Shown piece by piece: positions 1-10,600 of a stretch of DNA of 64,000 bases. A model generated the notes under the pieces. It was not told the origin of the DNA, made no database searches, and saw only the letters and a program-made list of their open reading frames with translations. Location of the stretch: positions 26,038,288-26,102,287 of the forward strand of contig OY783192.1 in assembly GCA_963678675.1 (NCBI GenBank). The letters run 5' to 3'. The translations under genes were made by a program, and so were the position numbers. Source of the DNA: Xiphydria camelus (taxonomy: Eukaryota; Arthropoda; Insecta; Hymenoptera; Xiphydriidae). The number at the start of each line of letters is the position of its first letter. Position 1 is the first letter of the stretch.

Positions 1-554
1 ACCTTTCACCTGTAATGCAGCAATATTTAAAAGTGAGTCGATGAACGTTCTCAAAGGTGTTCTTATTGTATTTAGAAATTGTAATTAAAGTTAAAGTAGA
101 CTTTTTCCAGCTGTATAAGTTACCACCTGTCATGAACCTTAAGTTTATTTTTTTGTCGTTCTGCCTGTAATTATATTTTTCTGTTAACGCGCAGCTGTCT
201 TTTCTCAGCTTGAAATTAGAATTTTAAACATTTGGGTGATAATTAACAGAAAGCTACGACATAGCTTTCGACATAAGAATTCTGCAGGTGATAATTTTCA
301 GGGTATATTGACTCATCAATTGGAAATTGCTCAATCAGTATTTAATGCTCATTGCGGTTAATGGTTAACGTCATTCAATAAAGGTTGAATTCTCACTAAA
401 CAACCACATCTACTGAACTAATTTGCCCCCAATGAAATTGAATATTTTCTCTAAGTCAAAAAGTTCAAAAATATGCTATATCTGTCGCAAATGAAAGCTA
501 TGACACTTAAAGAAACTTCATTGGGTTCAATGGAACAAATTGTGTTACTGTAAA
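1..554. other. Gene-free flank left of a Helitron
   Basis: AT-rich sequence with no convincing coding region. I see no terminal repeats or RNA gene. It ends with the A that forms the left half of the A|T target of the Helitron starting at 555. Confidence 0.6.
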
Positions 555-2010
555 TCTATATATATAAAAATGAATGTTTGTCTGTCTGTCTGTCTATCTG
601 TCTGTCTGTATGTCTCGTATGCCTTCCTAAACCGTTCATCCGATTGCGATGAAATTTTGGGAAATGGTTGGACGCATGCCTGCGATGGTTTCTGAGTTAG
701 TAAATCTTATACAGGGTGTTCAAAAAGTCCCGGTACAGCCGATTATCTCAGCGGGAAAACATTTTAGAGAAAAATGTTTAATACAAAACTTTAAGGATTT
801 TCCCTTGGCTACCCAGTGGTCGTATTGGAATTGACCTTGACCATGACCTTTAAGGTAATATCAAATGCCTTCCTAAACCGTTCATCCGATTGCGATGAAA
901 TTTTGGGGAATGGTTGGACGCATGCCCGCGAAGGTTTCTTATTGTTAGTAAATCTTATAAAAGGTGTTCAAAAAGTACCGGTACTGATGATTATTATGCC
1001 TTCCTAAACCGTTCATCCGATTGCGATGAAAAGTTGGGGAATGGTTGGACGCATGTCCGCGAAGGTTTCTGAGTTAGTAAATCTTATAAAAGGTGTTCAA
1101 AAAGTACTGGTACTGATGATTATTATGCCTTCCTAAACCGTTCATCCGATTGCGATGAAAAGTTGGGGAATGGTTGGACGCATGTCCGCAAAGGTTTTTG
1201 AGTTAGTAAATCTTATACAGGGTGTTCAAAAAGTACCGGTACGGATGATTATTATGCCTTCCTAAACCGTTCATCCGATTGCGATGAAAATTTTGGGAAC
1301 AGTTGGACGCATATCCGCGAAGGTTTGAGTTAGTAAATCTTATACAGGGTGTTCAAAAAGTACAGGTACGGATGATTATTTGGCTTCCTAAACCGTTCAT
1401 CCGATTGCGATGAAACTTTGGGGAATGGTTGGACGCATGCCCGCGAAGGTTTCTGAATTAGTAAATCTTATAAAAGGTGTTCAAAAAGTACCGGTACTGA
1501 TGATTATTATGCCTTCCTAAACCGTTCATTCGATTGCGATGAAAAGTTGGGAAATGGTTGGGCGCATGCCCGCGAAGGTTTCTAAGTTAGTAAATCTTAT
1601 ACAGGGTGTTCAAAAAGTACTGGTACGGATGATTATTATGCCTTCCTAAACCGTTCATCCGATTGCGATGAAAATTTGGGGAACAGTTGGACGCATATCC
1701 GCGAAGGTTTCTGAGCTAGTAAATCTTATACAGGGTGTTCAAAAAGTCGAACTATACTTGACCTAAATTTGACCTCCGCTGACAATAAAGGTAACATGAA
1801 AAAAATTGTCAAGGACACATTTGAACGTGAAAAAAAATTAATTTGACCTCGATAGAACCTTGAAGGTCATGGTCAAGGTCAAATCCAATATGACCATTGC
1901 GTAGCCCGGGAAAAATACTAAAAGTTTTGTATTAAAAATGTTTTTAAACAATGGTGGACGGACAAAATCAATCCACAATCTACCCGTGCGCAGCCGGGAC
2001 GGGCTGCTAG
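555..2010 (+). mobile_element. Non-autonomous Helitron with internal tandem units
   Basis: The element starts with TCTATATATATAAAA directly after an A. It ends with a GC-rich hairpin (CCCGTGCGCAGCCGGGACGGG) followed by CTG and CTAG, and the next base is T. TC at the start, a hairpin then CTRR at the end, and insertion between A and T are the Helitron hallmarks. A (TGTC)n-rich stretch lies at 571-612. The body holds about eight head-to-tail units of roughly 129 bp, each with CCTAAACCGTTCATCCGATT; examples begin near 868, 1000, 1129, 1258, 1384, 1513 and 1642. No helicase or Rep gene is present, so it would need proteins in trans. Short ORFs inside it are repeat translations, not genes. Confidence 0.82.
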
Positions 2011-2952
2011 TGCATAATAAATCAAATAACGCTCGAAATATTGTCACCTATCAAATTTATTTCAAATCAGGTTAGATATCATGGATGATAATAGGCATTG
2101 CACGTTATTTCCTTAACTTAACAATACATTTTCAAACGATTAAATGTATAAAGCTCCGCGTTATCGGCATGTAAATAGCTCAATATAACTAATTAAAATT
2201 AATTTCAGTGCATAAAAAATAGACCTTTGTTCATCCCTACAGATATGGCGCCACATCCCCCGACTGCTTTGCGGCGGGGGATTACCTGTATATTATTGTA
2301 AGGACCCGTCCAAGCCTAATAAATTTAATTTTGATAATGACGGGCCACTAATAGTGGGGGGCGGGTAAGTAGCCCCCCCCCCATATAATTATATATATGA
2401 TTCGCTTATTACATGTTATTTGTTTCTTCTACTGGCGCCAAGTGCCATTTATATTACCCCCGGAGGAGCATTGTTCCTCCGGGGGGACACATTTGTATTC
2501 TATTATTTCAAAATTTGCAATAAATGGCTCGTACGTTGTTCAGGATGTGAAACTAAGCTGAACTACCAAATTTCAAAACTCGTTGAATTTGTTTCGGGTA
2601 AAACTCCTTATTGCTTGGGTTACTACTGATTTATGTCAATTTGGCCAACATAAAGTGATTCCGAGGATGATAATCATAGGACGATAGGATATGTTGCGCT
2701 TTGTAGGCTATGTGGTTGTGATGGCGCGCAGTGCCCGGTAAATATTTCAAAAGAAAATCCCTAGTGTCTGATTCAAGCGATGAGACATTGGGAACCATCT
2801 TCCGGAACGTTTGCTATGTATTGCTGGCACATCGGCACAGCTAATCACCGAGGTACAGGCATATAGTATCACATCACATATAGTCTACAAAGTGCTACAT
2901 AGCATATCGTCCTCGAAATTACTCAGTGCAGCAATGTTGATTCAGGTTTGTA
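2011..2952. other. Intergenic stretch with short GC-rich blocks
   Basis: No gene recognised. Between about 2250 and 2485 there are short inverted G/C runs (CCCCCGACTGC with CGGCGGGGG, and CCCCCGGAGGAGC with CTCCGGGGGG) that could form small hairpins. The 69-codon ORF at 2420-2629 crosses one of these and resembles no family I know. Confidence 0.5.
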
Positions 2953-3287
2953 GGGTAAACCACCCAGTTTTTGGGCTTGTGGCTGAGTGGTGACTTGTTT
3001 TAATTGCAAATATATTGGCTTTATATTCTAGTAACTTACAATCTTAAGCTGGAAAGAATACAATTTTCAACAATAAAAAACTGGGATAAAGTCAAAAAAC
3101 TTAGTTATTGGACAGTGTTCTTATTTTTTGGAAATACTCAATCCAGTAATTAGACAGTCAAGATTCAATAAGCCAGGTACGGTTTTTGATAATATTTAAA
3201 TAAATAAAAACGAGATTCCTAGTTTTTATTTATTTAAATCAGACTGTCCAATAACTACCAGGTGTCCAATAACTGGGAGGTTTACCC
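2953..3287. mobile_element. 335-bp TA-flanked MITE
   Basis: The termini are inverted: GGGTAAACCACCCAGTT at the left and AACTGGGAGGTTTACCC at the right. A TA dinucleotide lies immediately outside each end (2951-2952 and 3288-3289). Motifs such as TTATTGGACAGT and CTGTCCAATAAC recur inside in both orientations. There is no coding capacity. The TA duplication and terminal repeats place it in the Tc1/mariner/pogo superfamily as a passive element. Confidence 0.78.
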
Positions 3288-3350
3288 TAAGTACAATTAA
3301 AGAATGATTAAGATATATACAAAATATATCATATTAAAAACAAAAGTCAT

Positions 3351-3955
3351 AGGCCCAGCGCCCACGATGTGACTGTTTTGAGACAAAGGTTGCAAATCAG
3401 TTGAGCTTGCAACTGTTTTCTAATCTCGGCAGCGTATAGAAGTGTTCAGTCATACACGAGTCGATTCGAATGAAACTAGTTTGCAATTGTCATAAATTGG
3501 TTGTACGCGACCATGTTTCCGCGGTCGCAGTTTAAAGTTGCCCCGAATCTCAAGGTGTTCACTATCAGCGTAGCGATATATTTCGGTACAAGATTTTGTC
3601 GACATTCGATAAAAAGTTATAAACTTTCTATCTGTCTGAAATAGTTCTTCTGTTTCTACGAACAGCCTAGAATTCAAATTTCCCCTTATTTATGGATGGA
3701 CCCAGTACTTCCTCTGTGTCCTGTACAGTTTGCGGTATTGATAATAGTCAATGATGTCTTCCTCATCTGATTCTGAATATTCAGAATTTGACATTGTAAA
3801 ATTTTAGCTGCACTGCTACACCAACTGATTAAAACTGATTCACAATGAGTTGCATCCGTATGCGCGCCGAATTTTCATTTTGGTTGTAAACTGGTGGTAG
3901 AATAAACTAGTTTGCAACCTTTGTCTCAAAACAGCCGCACCGTGGGTGCTGGGCC
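3351..3955 (-). mobile_element. TIR element with a possible Harbinger-type ORF remnant
   Basis: The ends are inverted over more than 40 bp: AGGCCCAGCGCCCACG at the left and CGTGGGTGCTGGGCC at the right, each followed inward by a match containing TGTTTTGAGACAAAGG or its complement. The target duplication is unclear, with ATA the best candidate. A 75-codon minus-strand ORF (3450-3677) contains an FxxFYRMS segment like the F-x-Y-F-R-M-S stretch near the start of PIF/Harbinger transposases. Only this N-terminal piece survives, so it is a deletion derivative. The superfamily assignment is tentative. Confidence 0.6.
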
Positions 3956-4400
3956 ATAATCATATTTCTGCAAACTAGCTTTTGATTTTTAAATTTACAT
4001 CAGGTGCTACTCAGGACTCTGATTTTAGTAGATAATATTCTTGTCCCATGATCCTTAGATAAATTGAAATTTCTGGCGATGTCACTAGCACCAACTTTTG
4101 AGTCAAATGATGTACATCATTATTGACGTGTACGATTTCTTCGTAGCCATTCTGCCACTTGTATAATAGAATCATTATTTTTCAAACTTCCTTCCACCAT
4201 ACAAAAAGTAATTAAAAATAAATATAATAAAAAGGTAGAGAAGAGTCACCTAATCCATGTCACACGAGATGGCCCCTACATTCCAAGGTTCAACACATTG
4301 GCCAAGGATCGACTCAAGAAATACGAGTAAGGGAACTTTCCCCTAATTATATTATAGGTAGGTACTCCTTCATTGGTATAAGGTATATTATAGAGCGTAC

Positions 4401-6155
4401 CTTCAATTTCGGATCAACGACAGTGCTTGGATCATATTCAGGTCCCATCATGCAGGAGCCTGTATAGTGGTGAATGAGCATGGTGTAAGTCCTGACCGCG
4501 CACTCCCAATAACCATCGGAATCGTACTCGTAGTCCTCACAGCCCTCGTATGGTGCTTCGTACAAAACAGCTCCATACTTTTGCATAGCTTCGGTCTTAC
4601 TGATCGCGATGGCCGCCCTGATACCTTTGATCACTCCTTTCACATCCTCCGGATCGTCGAAGAGATTAAAATTGATTATTGGTTGATGCCTGATGTCAGG
4701 ACGGCGAAGTCTGATCCACCCCCGGCTCTTAGGTCGTGACAATTGAACCAATATGGAAAATGAAGAATTGCCATCTACCGCCGAGTAGGACTTCTTCCAG
4801 AAAGAATCAGTGGCGCCCACTACGGAACGCGTAACTGCCGGATTTGACACGGCAGAAAAATCCTGAAGCTCCAACTCCACGCTAGGAAAACTTGTGTGAT
4901 TAGTAGGATCGTCCACATTGAAAAACAGCAGTGCATGTACGGGATTCAATGCCAGTGGTCCGGTCCGATCCTTGAGATACTGCCTGAGGTTGGTGCCGAT
5001 ACTATTCGTCGATTGGTTCCTCAAAAATACAAGTCCTGCGAAGCCAACCTGATTCATCAAATTGTCGCCAACAGGAGCATCCTGAATCACCTCTATCCCC
5101 ATATCTTTCAGATGATGCGCGTGGCCTACTCCGGAAAGCATCAGTATGCGGGGTGATCCAATTGCCCCGGCGCTTAGAATGATTTCTTTTCTAGCACCCA
5201 CCACGTGTTTCCTTTGTCCTTTAATGAACTCGACTCCCGTAGCTCGCTTCGTATGCGGATCGATAATTATCCTACTGACCAGGCTTGCTTTCGTAACGAA
5301 GAGGTTCTTTCGGTTTCTAGTGGGATGCAAGTAAGCCCTATTTGTGCTGACTCGCCTTCCATTCATGATAGTCGTTTGAATGTAAGAAACGCCATTTCCC
5401 TCTTGACCATTGTAGTCCACTATATGGAAGCCCTTCTCTTGGCCCCCTTTGACAAAGGCCTTGGCTAGGGGAGAAATGTAGTAATTACCGGAAATGTAGA
5501 CTGGTCCTCCAGTACCGTGCTGGTCGGTGTTCTCCTCATAGACGGGGAAGTGAAAATCTTCTAACTTCTTGAAATAGGGTAAAACGTCCTTGTAGGACCA
5601 TCCATTATTGCCCATTGCGGCCCAATCGTCGTAATCTTGACGGTGGCCTCTGGTAGCGATCATAGTATTTAGAACGGAAGAGCCACCCATAACTTTCCCT
5701 TGATCCAAGGGACACATGTGATCAGTTATTGCCAGGCAATACTTTCCGGATGGTTTTTCTTTGTATTTCCAGTTTACAGCATCGCATCCCGGTAGATAAT
5801 TGAGGAGCCCGGGTATATCCATGACGAGGGTCTCGGTGCCTCCTGCCTCTATCAGCAGCACCGATACATTATTGACTTCGCTGAGTCGCGTTGCTACCAC
5901 AGCTCCAGCAGTTCCAGCTCCCACGACGATGAAGTCGTATTCTGAGTTTTGATCGGAGGTCGTGTCTACTGGCTCTTCGTATACGTAAAGTAGATTTTCC
6001 CAGAGGTAGTTGAAAGAGTTAAGGAGGATTGGAGTGAGATCGTCAAAAAACGGAGCGTCGAAGCACTTTCCGATGGTGTCGTGTGTACTGAAACGGTTGC
6101 CAATGAAGCAGAGGACACCTAGCAGCAACGACGCTATAGCTTGTATCGCGTTCAT
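4401..6155 (-). CDS. GMC oxidoreductase, glucose dehydrogenase (FAD, quinone)-like; 3' exon missing
   Basis: FAD-dependent GMC family enzyme, probably secreted, that would oxidise an alcohol or sugar and pass electrons to a quinone-type acceptor. The first ~20 residues look like a signal peptide. At about residues 74-105 is the dinucleotide fold VVGAGTAGAVVATRLSE with the downstream acidic LLIEAGG. GMC signature 1 (GKVMGGSSVLN, then the RG-x-YDDWA region) follows at ~154-180, and signature 2 (GAIGSPRILMLSGVG) at ~330. The C-terminal domain ends with the HHYTGSCMMGPEYDPSTVVDPKLK segment, which carries the likely catalytic His. The reading frame meets a splice donor (AAG then GTACGC, read on the minus strand) after DPKLK, so 585 codons belong to this exon. 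The usual last ~40 residues (the NLRVIDASIMP-like segment and the GNTNAPTIMI-like segment) are not seen below 4400. Either the last exon lies beyond the window edge or it has been lost. The substrate cannot be deduced, because insects have many paralogues. Confidence 0.9.
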
Positions 6156-6230
6156 TCTCAGGTGGCTACCGATGAATAAATTTTGGACTTAACCTCTTTC
6201 AACACTGCACATGAAACAAACCCTGGAACA

Positions 6231-6243
6231 TATGTATATATAC
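6231..6243 (-). promoter_or_regulatory. Possible TATA box of the GMC gene
   Basis: Read on the minus strand this is GTATATATACATA, about 76 bp upstream of the GMC start codon. Position and sequence fit a TATA box, but AT-rich runs are frequent here and no initiator was identified. Confidence 0.25.
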
Positions 6244-6724
6244 CTGTAGTGGCGAAAGAGTTAATGCTACAAGTGTTTCTATACTCTTGGCTTTTGGGAT
6301 GAAAGTCACGTCTGTTGTGCTTTACCTTATCGACATTTCGCAATAACATACGCAGATTGCCCTGCCGATGAAGTAAACGAAACGTGCAAAAAGTCGGCAA
6401 GTTAAGCAGTTATTTCTGCGAATCTGTGAGAACGGGACATAAGGGGAGGGGGCCAGAATTTGTAGATGATTCCTATCGATCGTTTGTAAAAAGTTCATTC
6501 AACTGCGATGGTATTATCACAATGTAGAGTCCTAAGCAATAAACGTTTTAATCAGGGAGTAGATCAGTGTATAGAAGGTGCAATTTAAAATTAGTAGATG
6601 GTTTATGTATCAGCTTTCCTAATTCGTTAGTAATTCTTATGTTAAATCCATAGACACAAAAAAAGAAATTCTGTTATCATAACAAGAAACTTGCTGTTGT
6701 AGCAACATTTGGATTTTAATATCT

Positions 6725-6965
6725 GTAGTACTAAGAGAGAACCCGATATGTCAAGAAAGTTGATTTTTCAGGAGACGCTTCAAACCACCGACCAATTCAA
6801 AGACGTAGAGCGTAATCGGAATATTATTTTGTTAACCTACAAGTTGTAGGTGATTTGGAGCCATATCGGGTTTTGCCATCATATTCTTCATTGCTGACTG
6901 TACATATTGACATTAAAAACAAAAAATCGCTTTTTTTTGACATATCGGGTTTGCCTTAGTACCAC
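6725..6965. mobile_element. Short TIR repeat (MITE-like)
   Basis: The left end GTAGTACTAAG leads into AACCCGATATGTCAA. The right end is the inverted form: TTGACATATCGGGTTT, then CTTAGTACCAC. The arms match over about 30 bp. There is no ORF of note and the target duplication was not resolved. A third ATATCGGGTTTT lies inside at ~6862. Confidence 0.6.
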
Positions 6966-7368
6966 ATATATGAGAACAGTGAAATAAGTAACTAGTATTA
7001 CGAATTCAATTAGCTATGTATATTTTATTATTACGACAATTACAATTGGTACAGTCGGTACGATATTTGTTGAGCCAAAATTCCCATTAACGATAAGGCG
7101 GTATTTTCGGAATGCAACGGTCTACGCTTTGCAAACAGTGTACCTTCAATCTTCGGTGTTATTAAATTTCTTCCTTTTCTTTTTCGCATCCATTGATTTC
7201 TTTTAATAAGAAATTAAACTGAAAAGTCGCAGGATAATTCTAAGAAAGTGACGCAATAGTCTTCTAGCAATTCTGGCTCAACAAATATCGTATCGACTGT
7301 ACTTGGCACCAGCAAGGGCCAAATTAATTTTCGAAAACTGATTATAACAATATTTAAAGGCAATAAAT

Positions 7369-7619
7369 GAGGAGCAGACTTCCAAAACGCGTTTTGTCCA
7401 AAACTTCAATATTGCATCTAAAAGTGGCGTTGTATTCCTCATACTAACAATAAGGTGCATCTATCAGCATTACCCTGGACGTTCGTAACATATTGAATTA
7501 TATCTAAAATCATCAGTGAGTTGTTTGGACATTCAAAGTGTCGTTTTTCCATAGTGCTTTTCCTTATTTACTGGAAATTATGTAATTTGGACAAAACGCA
7601 TTTTGGAAGTCTGCTCCTC
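7369..7619. mobile_element. 251-bp MITE with 4-bp AAAT duplication
   Basis: The inverted ends are GAGGAGCAGACTTCCAAAAC and its complement at the right, continuing over roughly 33 bp. AAAT occurs directly outside both ends (7365-7368 and 7620-7623). No coding capacity. The superfamily is not clear from a 4-bp AT-rich duplication. Confidence 0.65.
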
Positions 7620-7623
7620 AAAT

Positions 7624-10600
7624 AACGTTTGCTTACGGTATATTCTTGAAATATAAAAAAAAGAAAAATCGGATAGTTACATAATTCTTCGTATCGAACT
7701 ACCCAGTGTTCTTGAAATTTTTAATGATTTTATTCTATACCACGTAACTTGCAGTGTGTATAACAATATATCAGTTTTTAATTCCTTATTGCTATTATAA
7801 TAGTAATAGTGAACAATTCAGTTACGGAAACCTAGACGATAGACCCTCACGAGCACTTAACCTGTGAGTGTTCTGTTAGCGAATATTTTTGCTATAACAA
7901 CAAAATTTATGTCAGTTAAGATATGTTTTCCTGTAGGTCTGAAAAAAGTCTACATTAGCGAAATATGTTGCTAAATAAGCAAGATCACTATCAGCAAATA
8001 CAAGTCGCTAAACTGAATTTAGCAGAATTACTATGGGTGCAAGAAATTTTTTATGATAACTAAATATTTTGTTGGAATGGCAAACACAATGCTAGTAACT
8101 CAGGGTTTGCTAATTCAACAGAATTATTTTTCTCCATGCATTTATCACAATCTCATGACCTGAAACTGTAAATAAGTGAGAAGCCTGTCCGTGGAGATAA
8201 AATTACCCTTAACACTAGGACTGCGAACTTACTGAACTACCTCAAACGATAGCCAGTGGTCAATTTGGTTGCTCATGGGTAAAATATTTATTAGAAAGAC
8301 GAGTATTTCTTAGTGTTATTGGTTAATTATTTTAAAATTCATTGAGAATTTCAGCTTTAGGTATAGGTATAAAGTTATGTACACACGTGTTATATCGCAT
8401 ATAGGAGACAAATGAGTGTGAGAGAGAATACCGATCACGGCGCAATTCAGAGCATATAATCAAAGTTCTCCTATGCGACTCACCCTGAAAACCATACAGT
8501 AGACATTCAATTCTTACTTTTTATTCAAAGAAAAATAGAGTTAGTTCAAAAAATATATATAATTATTATGTTAGGCTATTGTTATCATTCTTTACTGCTT
8601 ATTTTCTACTGGTAGTAGTCAGAACGACTGATGTCAGTTATTATAGGTAAGAATAAGAAATCAAGATTCTAGGCACAGATAAAATTAGAAATAATTGAAT
8701 TTTATATTCAAAATTAATAATGATTAAAAGTTAGAAAAAGTTGAATCGATTCATGAACATTTGCACGTATATTTATGGTACACTGTTAACCCTGTAACAG
8801 CACACGTAATATGAGGGAGTCACCTGCGGCAAAGAAGTAACTGTAAAGACAGGGGCCATCTGATGGCACGAAAAACCTATGCGTGCCATTGTAGGGTCAA
8901 CTTTATGAAACAGTTGAAATGACTACCATCGTGGTTCTACGCTGAGAAAAAAATTCGGTAAAATCAACTAAACGTTTAGTTTAAAATAGTCGATATAAAA
9001 TATTTTATTATCTCAAGTAATATTCCCTTATCCCAATAAAATACTTTTTTGGCTTAACAAAATATATTTATTAAGAAAATATATTACTTAAGCCAAGAAA
9101 GTATTTTGTCGAAACAAATGAATATCATTTCAGCTAATAAAATATCTAATAGCGACTATTCAACTAAATGTTTACCGCATTCTTTTCGTTCGTAATTAGT
9201 TCGTAAATCCTGTCTATTTATTTCACTTTTGGATGGTAAATATTGTTATACAAAATGAAAGAAGACCCGTGAAAGCAAAAAGAAAGTAGAGAAAGAGAGA
9301 GAGAGAGAGTTGGAGTTTAGTTTCACAAAGTAGCACTCTATCTCTTAGATAACAAAATCAGTATAATTTCCTCTCTAATATAATATAATCTCTCTCCGAG
9401 GAAGCAAGTTGTAATGATGCAATTTTGCAACGTTACACTACCGCATAAATGATCAAGAAATCAGATGTGAAAGTGAGCCGATTCGGTACGTGAAACAATA
9501 AGTTGTTTACACTCAAAGTACGTGACCTTATTTTTATTTCTTTTTCAAGAAGCCGTAGATGCTTATAATGCATTTTCAAGCAATCGTCGTAATACGTGTC
9601 AGATAAATGGTACTTTCCACTTTAAGTCCATGAATTTCTTGGAAGTAACTTATTGTTTAATAATTGCATACTTGGGTAAAAGCATACTGGAGACATAAAC
9701 GAATCGTAAAGAGAAAAATATATCAGTTATCCGATTCAGAGCGCTAAACAAAAAATCGTTAAATGCGAAGTACGTGATCATATTTTTCCTTATTTTCCAA
9801 CAAGTTGCAGATGGCTGCAAGCATTATTAAGATAATCAATACATCTTACATCGCAATCAGTTATCAATAAGAAATAAAATAAAAGAATTTTTTATCGAGA
9901 AAGGAATTGCATAATTAACTAATTTAGACCTGAGAACACATTTACTTTTCAGGTAAGAACAACTATCATAAATTTTCAACTAAGTATTTATATTTAACTC
10001 TCATTCTCTTGGGGTCTAGCGACACCACACATGACTACCTACGTTCACCGATTCGCACAACCATTTAAAGATCATATAGGTATATATAGGCAGCACATAT
10101 AAGACGATATCTACTAAATAAAATTAACCATTGACAATCTTGTTTAATTTATATGTTTGCTTTGTCATGGTGAATCGAAAAGACAAAGGAAATCTAAAGG
10201 CATTAATGTATCATCTATTTACCTCGAGGATGACGGTTCGTACTGAGGTTGTAAGACAGGAGAAGAAGAAGAAGACGATGGAGAAGTCTTTAGTCGCACT
10301 GAGACAGATTCTCCTATGAGGAGAAAAGCGACTGCGAAACGGATCGCTTCAGCTGTACTATTAAAATGCCTTATTTAGTCATAGACCTGGAAAAGTACGT
10401 ATATGAAATATCCGAGCACGTGCGAAATCGCCAATTAATTCCATTGATCGTACGAAGGTCTCTCTTTCGCATATTCTCTATCCTTCGCGGACTTGGAGAT
10501 TGGGATATAGACGTTCTGATACAATATGTTTACCGAGAATAATTAACGTTCTCACTTGTATTTAGAGACTATTCGCGTAGGTATTACGTAGGTAACGTTT

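Noticed and set aside
555..2010. ~129-bp tandem units as satellite DNA or CRISPR
   Set aside because: The array is enclosed by Helitron termini and recurs with the same hairpin end at another locus.
2420..2629. 69-codon ORF
   Set aside because: Spans a G/C hairpin block and has no similarity to known proteins.
4241..4330. Candidate last exon of the GMC gene
   Set aside because: The minus-strand translation has no NLRVIDAS- or GNTNAP-like motif in any frame and no suitable acceptor.
4467..5468. Plus-strand ORFs over the GMC gene
   Set aside because: Antisense and frame shadows of a well-conserved minus-strand GMC exon.
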